Part shown: positions 8,358 through 10,381 of the stretch, piece after piece
Numbering within the stretch: position 1 is the first letter of the stretch
Layout of the letters: each line of letters begins with the position of its first letter
Origin: Pelagophyceae sp. CCMP2097
Lineage: Eukaryota; Sar; Pelagophyceae
Assembly (NCBI GenBank): GCA_026770575.1
Contig: MU657824.1
Coordinates: forward strand, 13,996 to 24,376
DNA: 10,381 bases
Reading direction: 5' to 3'
Made by a program: the position numbers and the translations under genes
Notes under the pieces: model-generated
Seen by the model: the letters and a program-made list of their open reading frames with translations, nothing else
Told to the model about the DNA's origin: nothing
The model's database searches: none

Positions 8358-8384
8358 GCGACATTTGCGACATTTGCGTCATTT
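8358..8384. repeat. 9-bp tandem repeat, three copies
   Basis: GCGACATTT occurs at 8358-8366 and 8367-8375, with a third copy carrying one change (GCGTCATTT) at 8376-8384. A Cys-rich peptide in one shadow frame (CDICDICVIC) is a by-product of this repeat and is not a zinc-binding gene. Confidence 0.8.
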
Positions 8385-8437
8385 GTGGGGCCAATAGGAA
8401 TAAGGTAGATTTGTTGCGCAGGTCACCCAGACAAGCA

Positions 8438-8486
8438 GCCCCCCGCCAGGGGGGGCAGGGGTGAAAAACCACTTAATCCAAGGTAG
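8438..8486. repeat. Hairpin plus dispersed 28-bp motif, copy 2
   Basis: A 7-bp stem (GCCCCCC 8438-8444, GGGGGGC 8450-8456) is followed after two bases by the 28-bp motif at 8459-8486, which matches 3869-3896 at 27 of 28 positions. The stem sequences of the two copies are unrelated, while the hairpin-then-motif layout is kept. A further inverted pair, GCAGCCG 8486-8492 and CGGCTGC 8513-8519, follows at once. Confidence 0.7.
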
Positions 8487-8558
8487 CAGCCGAGACTGCG
8501 CATCCAGAGGAGCGGCTGCTGACATGAAAATATGACACCATCTGTCACTGACGTATGC

Positions 8559-8592
8559 CCTGGCAAAAGGGATTTCCGGTCCCAGTGCCAGG
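8559..8592. repeat. Imperfect inverted repeat
   Basis: CCTGGCA (8559-8565) pairs with TGCCAGG (8586-8592), and an inner GGGA/TCCC pair extends the stem. It is one of several short stems spread between 8438 and 8850. No function can be assigned. Confidence 0.4.
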
Positions 8593-8644
8593 AGCCAGTT
8601 GAGAAAAGTATATATAAACATATCCCATTCTTATTGAGGATTTT

Positions 8645-8668
8645 TGGTACCCAGACCCGGATTTGAAC
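8645..8668 (-). other. 24-nt match to a tRNA 3' end (PBS-like)
   Basis: On the - strand this reads as a tRNA 3' terminus: G53, T-loop TTCAAAT, T-stem strand CCGGG, a 7-nt acceptor strand TCTGGGT, discriminator A, then CCA. On the + strand it begins TGGTACCCAG, as a retroelement primer-binding site would. No matching 5' acceptor strand (ACCCAGA) lies at tRNA distance on the - strand, and T-stem pairing is only 3 of 5, so it is not an intact tRNA. No LTR end (CA) lies directly before it. Confidence 0.45.
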
Positions 8669-8710
8669 GGCGTACATTCATTTCACTTGCTGACATTTTC
8701 CGAATTTTTC

Positions 8711-8764
8711 AGACCCCCGGAGGGGGTCTTTGGATTTGAAAAAAATCCTGGCCCCTAATCGGGG
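8711..8764. repeat. Three adjacent hairpins
   Basis: AGACCCCC/GGGGGTCT (8711-8718 and 8722-8729, 3-nt loop), GGATTT/AAATCC (8732-8737 and 8743-8748), and CCCC/GGGG (8752-8755 and 8761-8764) follow one another with almost no spacing. A further stem with AGTTCC at 8828-8833 and GGAACT at 8842-8847 lies downstream. The stretch may belong to a dispersed repeat or a structured RNA, but nothing identifies it. Confidence 0.5.
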
Positions 8765-8795
8765 GTCGTTATTGAAGATCCTCCGTGGGCAATTT

Positions 8796-8821
8796 TGTCT
8801 GTCCGTCCGTCCGTCTGTCTG
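8796..8821. repeat. TCTG/TCCG tetranucleotide microsatellite
   Basis: About six 4-bp units alternate between TCTG and TCCG. It lies between the hairpin cluster and the minisatellite. No coding role is evident. Confidence 0.8.
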
Positions 8822-8980
8822 ATTCGCAGTTCCCTCCGTGAGGAACTCCAAAGCAATCAAGACGTGCGCGCCGCGCGGCGCTGCGCGCATGCAGCATGCT
8901 GCTGCGTGCGGTTGCGAGGGTTGCGCGTGGTTTGGACCGGCTGTGCCGATCCATCCCGCGCCGCTGCAACATCGCAGCCG

Positions 8981-9331
8981 CTAATCCCTTAGTGGGCGCC
9001 CGAGTGGCAAACCCCTTAGTGGGCGGCCGAGTGCCAAACCCCTTAGTGGGCGCCCGAGTGGCAAACCCCGTCGTGGGCGGCCGAGTGCCAAACCCTTTAG
9101 AGGGCGCCCGAGTGGCAAACCCCGTCGTGGGCGGCCGAGTGCCAAACCCTTTAGAGGGCGCCCGAGTGGCAAACCCCGTCGTGGGCGGCCGAGTGCCAAA
9201 CCCTTTAGAGGGCGCCCGAGTGGCAAACCCCGTCGTGGGCGGCCGAGTGCCAAACCCTTTAGAGGGCGCCCGAGTGGCAAACCCCGTCGTGGGCGGCCGA
9301 GTGCCAAACCCTTCAGAGGGCGCCCGTCGTG
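8981..9331. repeat. 27-bp minisatellite, 13 units, with 54-bp higher-order pattern
   Basis: Thirteen head-to-tail 27-bp units. From 9062 to 9304, type A (starts CAAACCCCGTCGTGGGCGG) and type B (starts CAAACCCTTTAGAGGGCGC) alternate strictly, making near-perfect 54-bp dimers. Units 1-3 are a CTTAG variant and the last unit is degenerate. Type B contains the palindrome GGGCGCCC. Because 27 is a multiple of three and the unit lacks stops in several frames, long repetitive open frames appear on both strands. The - strand version is in frame with the copia remnant to its right. Confidence 0.95.
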
Positions 9332-9638
9332 CCACTCCTATTTGGAAGAGAAGAGGACCGCTTTCAAGACGCGCGCTTTCAAGAACGTGATGAAGCTTAT
9401 CTCGCCTCCCGGCAACAAGATGAAGACGTTTGAGCCCAAAGCCGAGCAGCGGGTGCGCGAACGGCGTCGGCGTCGCCTGGCCGTGCTCGACGGAGAGGCC
9501 CTTTTCGAGTTCCGTCAAGACGCGGTTTGCCGACGTGATGAACAGCACGAAGAGGCCCTCCCACTTGGTGAGCGGGTACACCGTGCCGTCCGCCGTGACG
9601 AGGCGCGGGTGCGAGTCGAAGATCGCCGCCGTACCCTT
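9332..9638 (-). pseudogene. Post-stop continuation of the copia polyprotein
   Basis: The same frame continues directly after the TAA with KGTAAIFDSHPRLVTADGTV and about 80 further residues. This resembles the stretch that follows the protease in copia Pol (RRLL-x-KG-x-hydrophobic pattern). The stop therefore looks like a nonsense mutation rather than a natural end. The frame then passes without a break into the 27-bp minisatellite and stops only near 8769. No GAG-pre-integrase His-Cys motif or integrase is seen. Confidence 0.65.
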
Positions 9639-10381
9639 TTAAATGAGCCGCCGGACTGAAAAGATTTTGATCTGATTCACCGACGGCATCACGTGCACGT
9701 TTTCGACGCAAATTGGGCGGTCCGTGTCGACGGGAGTGCCTTGGTACGTCATGATGCTCTGCGTGGCGTGCGCGTTGCCGCCCGCGTCGAAGCACGTGAC
9801 GCGGTTGGCGTTGGTGGCTGGGGCGATGTGGACGGCGCCCTTGCAGTTGCCAAAAACGTGATCCGTAGCGCCCGTGTCGATGTAGATCATGTCGACCCTG
9901 ATCTCCGGCGATTGCGGTGCCAGGGCAAAGATCCGGTCGCACCGGAGCATGTCGGCCATGCTGTTACGGTTGCCGAGCAACATCATCCTGGGTGCGCCGT
10001 TGCCGTCGGACAGCCGCGCGTCCCCGCTGCCGGTGCCGGCACCGCCGCGCCCGCCGCCGCCGTTGTGCTGGCCGCCGCCGCTGCCGCCGTACTCGCCGCC
10101 GCCGCCGCGCCCTCCGGCGTTGTAGTACGCACCGCCGCCCTTGCCGCCGTGGTGGCCGTTGCCGAAGCGCGGCTGCGGCCCGGAGCCTCTGCCGAACTCG
10201 CGCACTTTGTCGAACGAGCGCGGTGAGCCCGGCGTCCAGTTGACTTCGAGTGCCTTGCGGCACGTCAGCGCCGCGTGGCCGGTGTGGCCGCAGTACGCGC
10301 ACAACGATGTGTCGTTGTAGACCAAGTTTCGCGCGGCGACGAGTTCGCCTGCTCCCGCCGCGCCGGCGCCGTGCTGCGGCG
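9639..10381 (-). CDS. Copia Gag-Pol fragment: zinc knuckle and aspartic protease
   Basis: Open from the window edge to the TAA at 9639-9641, about 247 codons, with no start inside the window that can be trusted. The knuckle CAYCGHTGHAALTC fits C-x2-C-x4-H-x4-C, the nucleic-acid-binding motif of Gag nucleocapsid. About 100 residues of Gly-rich, Asn- and Arg-containing low complexity follow. The protease then shows YIDTGATDHVFGN, whose D-T-G-A-T-D-H matches the copia protease active-site context. In copia elements Gag and Pol form one polyprotein and the protease cuts it apart. The order (knuckle, protease) supports Ty1/copia. Confidence 0.85.
   Translation of the reverse strand, partial: PQHGAGAAGAGELVAARNLVYNDTSLCAYCGHTGHAALTCRKALEVNWTPGSPRSFDKVREFGRGSGPQPRFGNGHHGGKGGGAYYNAGGRGGGGEYGGSGGGQHNGGGGRGGAGTGSGDARLSDGNGAPRMMLLGNRNSMADMLRCDRIFALAPQSPEIRVDMIYIDTGATDHVFGNCKGAVHIAPATNANRVTCFDAGGNAHATQSIMTYQGTPVDTDRPICVENVHVMPSVNQIKIFSVRRLI

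Larger units (their letters stand above)
7631..8980. other. Repeat-rich spacer, no supported gene
   Basis: This stretch is clearly more AT-rich than the genes to its left. Apart from the elements listed separately (two MITE-like elements, a 9-bp repeat, a hairpin motif, a tRNA-end match, hairpins and a microsatellite), I see no coding potential. Open frames here are short and several run through the repeats. A TATATATAA at 8609-8617 could be a TATA box, but no gene follows it on the + strand that I can support. Confidence 0.5.
9332..10381 (-). mobile_element. Degenerate Ty1/copia-type retrotransposon, partial
   Basis: The right edge of the window cuts the element, whose 5' part lies beyond 10381. 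Reading leftwards on the - strand are a CCHC zinc knuckle, a Gly-rich linker, an aspartic protease motif, a premature stop at 9639-9641 and about 100 more in-frame codons that run into the minisatellite. No integrase, reverse transcriptase or RNase H motif is visible, and no LTR was found. The element is truncated at its 3' side. Confidence 0.8.

Noticed and set aside
8216..8464. Cys-rich CDICDICVIC peptide resembling a zinc-binding motif
   Set aside because: It is produced entirely by the 9-bp tandem repeat at 8358-8384 and lies in an 82-codon frame with no other protein character.
8645..8720. Intact tRNA gene on the - strand
   Set aside because: There is no complementary 5' acceptor strand, no anticodon arm can be drawn, and the T-stem pairs at only three of five positions.
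8981..9331. CRISPR array
   Set aside because: The repeats are directly abutting with no unique spacers and sit in a eukaryotic retroelement context.
8896..9390. 164-codon + strand open frame and several long - strand frames over the minisatellite
   Set aside because: They exist because the 27-bp unit is a multiple of three and lacks stops in several frames. The peptides are pure nonamer repeats with no independent coding evidence.

Overview
The window reads as nuclear DNA of a GC-rich single-celled eukaryote. Both conserved genes are cut by many tiny introns, mostly 42-85 nt, usually starting GTGCG and usually ending TAG. GC-rich genes with compact introns, together with copia-type retroelement and MITE-like debris, suggest a marine stramenopile alga. 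A pelagophyte such as Aureococcus is my best guess, but this rests on overall style and no marker gene confirms it.

Region 1 (1-459): AT-rich upstream and leader DNA. Region 2 (460-3375, + strand): a 14-exon gene for a bifunctional beta-oxidation enzyme (enoyl-CoA hydratase plus 3-hydroxyacyl-CoA dehydrogenase, EHHADH/FadJ type). I could rebuild it exon by exon into one open frame of about 705 codons with both active sites present. Two of its introns appear to use GC rather than GT donors. Region 3 (3376-4689): spacer with a 27-bp tandem duplication, a possible poly(A) signal and one copy of a dispersed hairpin-plus-28-bp motif.

Region 4 (4690-7630, + strand): a fimbrin/plastin gene with four calponin-homology domains. 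It lacks the usual N-terminal EF-hands and instead carries a long Pro/Ala-rich C-terminal tail ending in an acidic-Trp motif (EDEWD). The tail holds a perfect 86-bp tandem duplication. Read straight through, it breaks the frame. Splicing from the donor in copy 1 to the acceptor in copy 2 restores it, so this looks like a recently born intron.

Region 5 (7631-8980): AT-richer repeat land. It contains two short MITE-like elements with terminal inverted repeats and candidate target-site duplications, a second copy of the hairpin motif, a stretch matching the reverse complement of a tRNA 3' end, several hairpins and a TCTG/TCCG microsatellite. Region 6 (8981-9331): a 27-bp minisatellite with 54-bp higher-order units. 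Region 7 (9332-10381, - strand): the Gag zinc knuckle and protease part of a decayed Ty1/copia retrotransposon with an in-frame stop, running off the right edge.

The two host genes (fatty-acid oxidation and actin bundling) are not functionally linked; they are independent neighbours on the same strand. I found no operon, CRISPR array, rRNA or complete tRNA.
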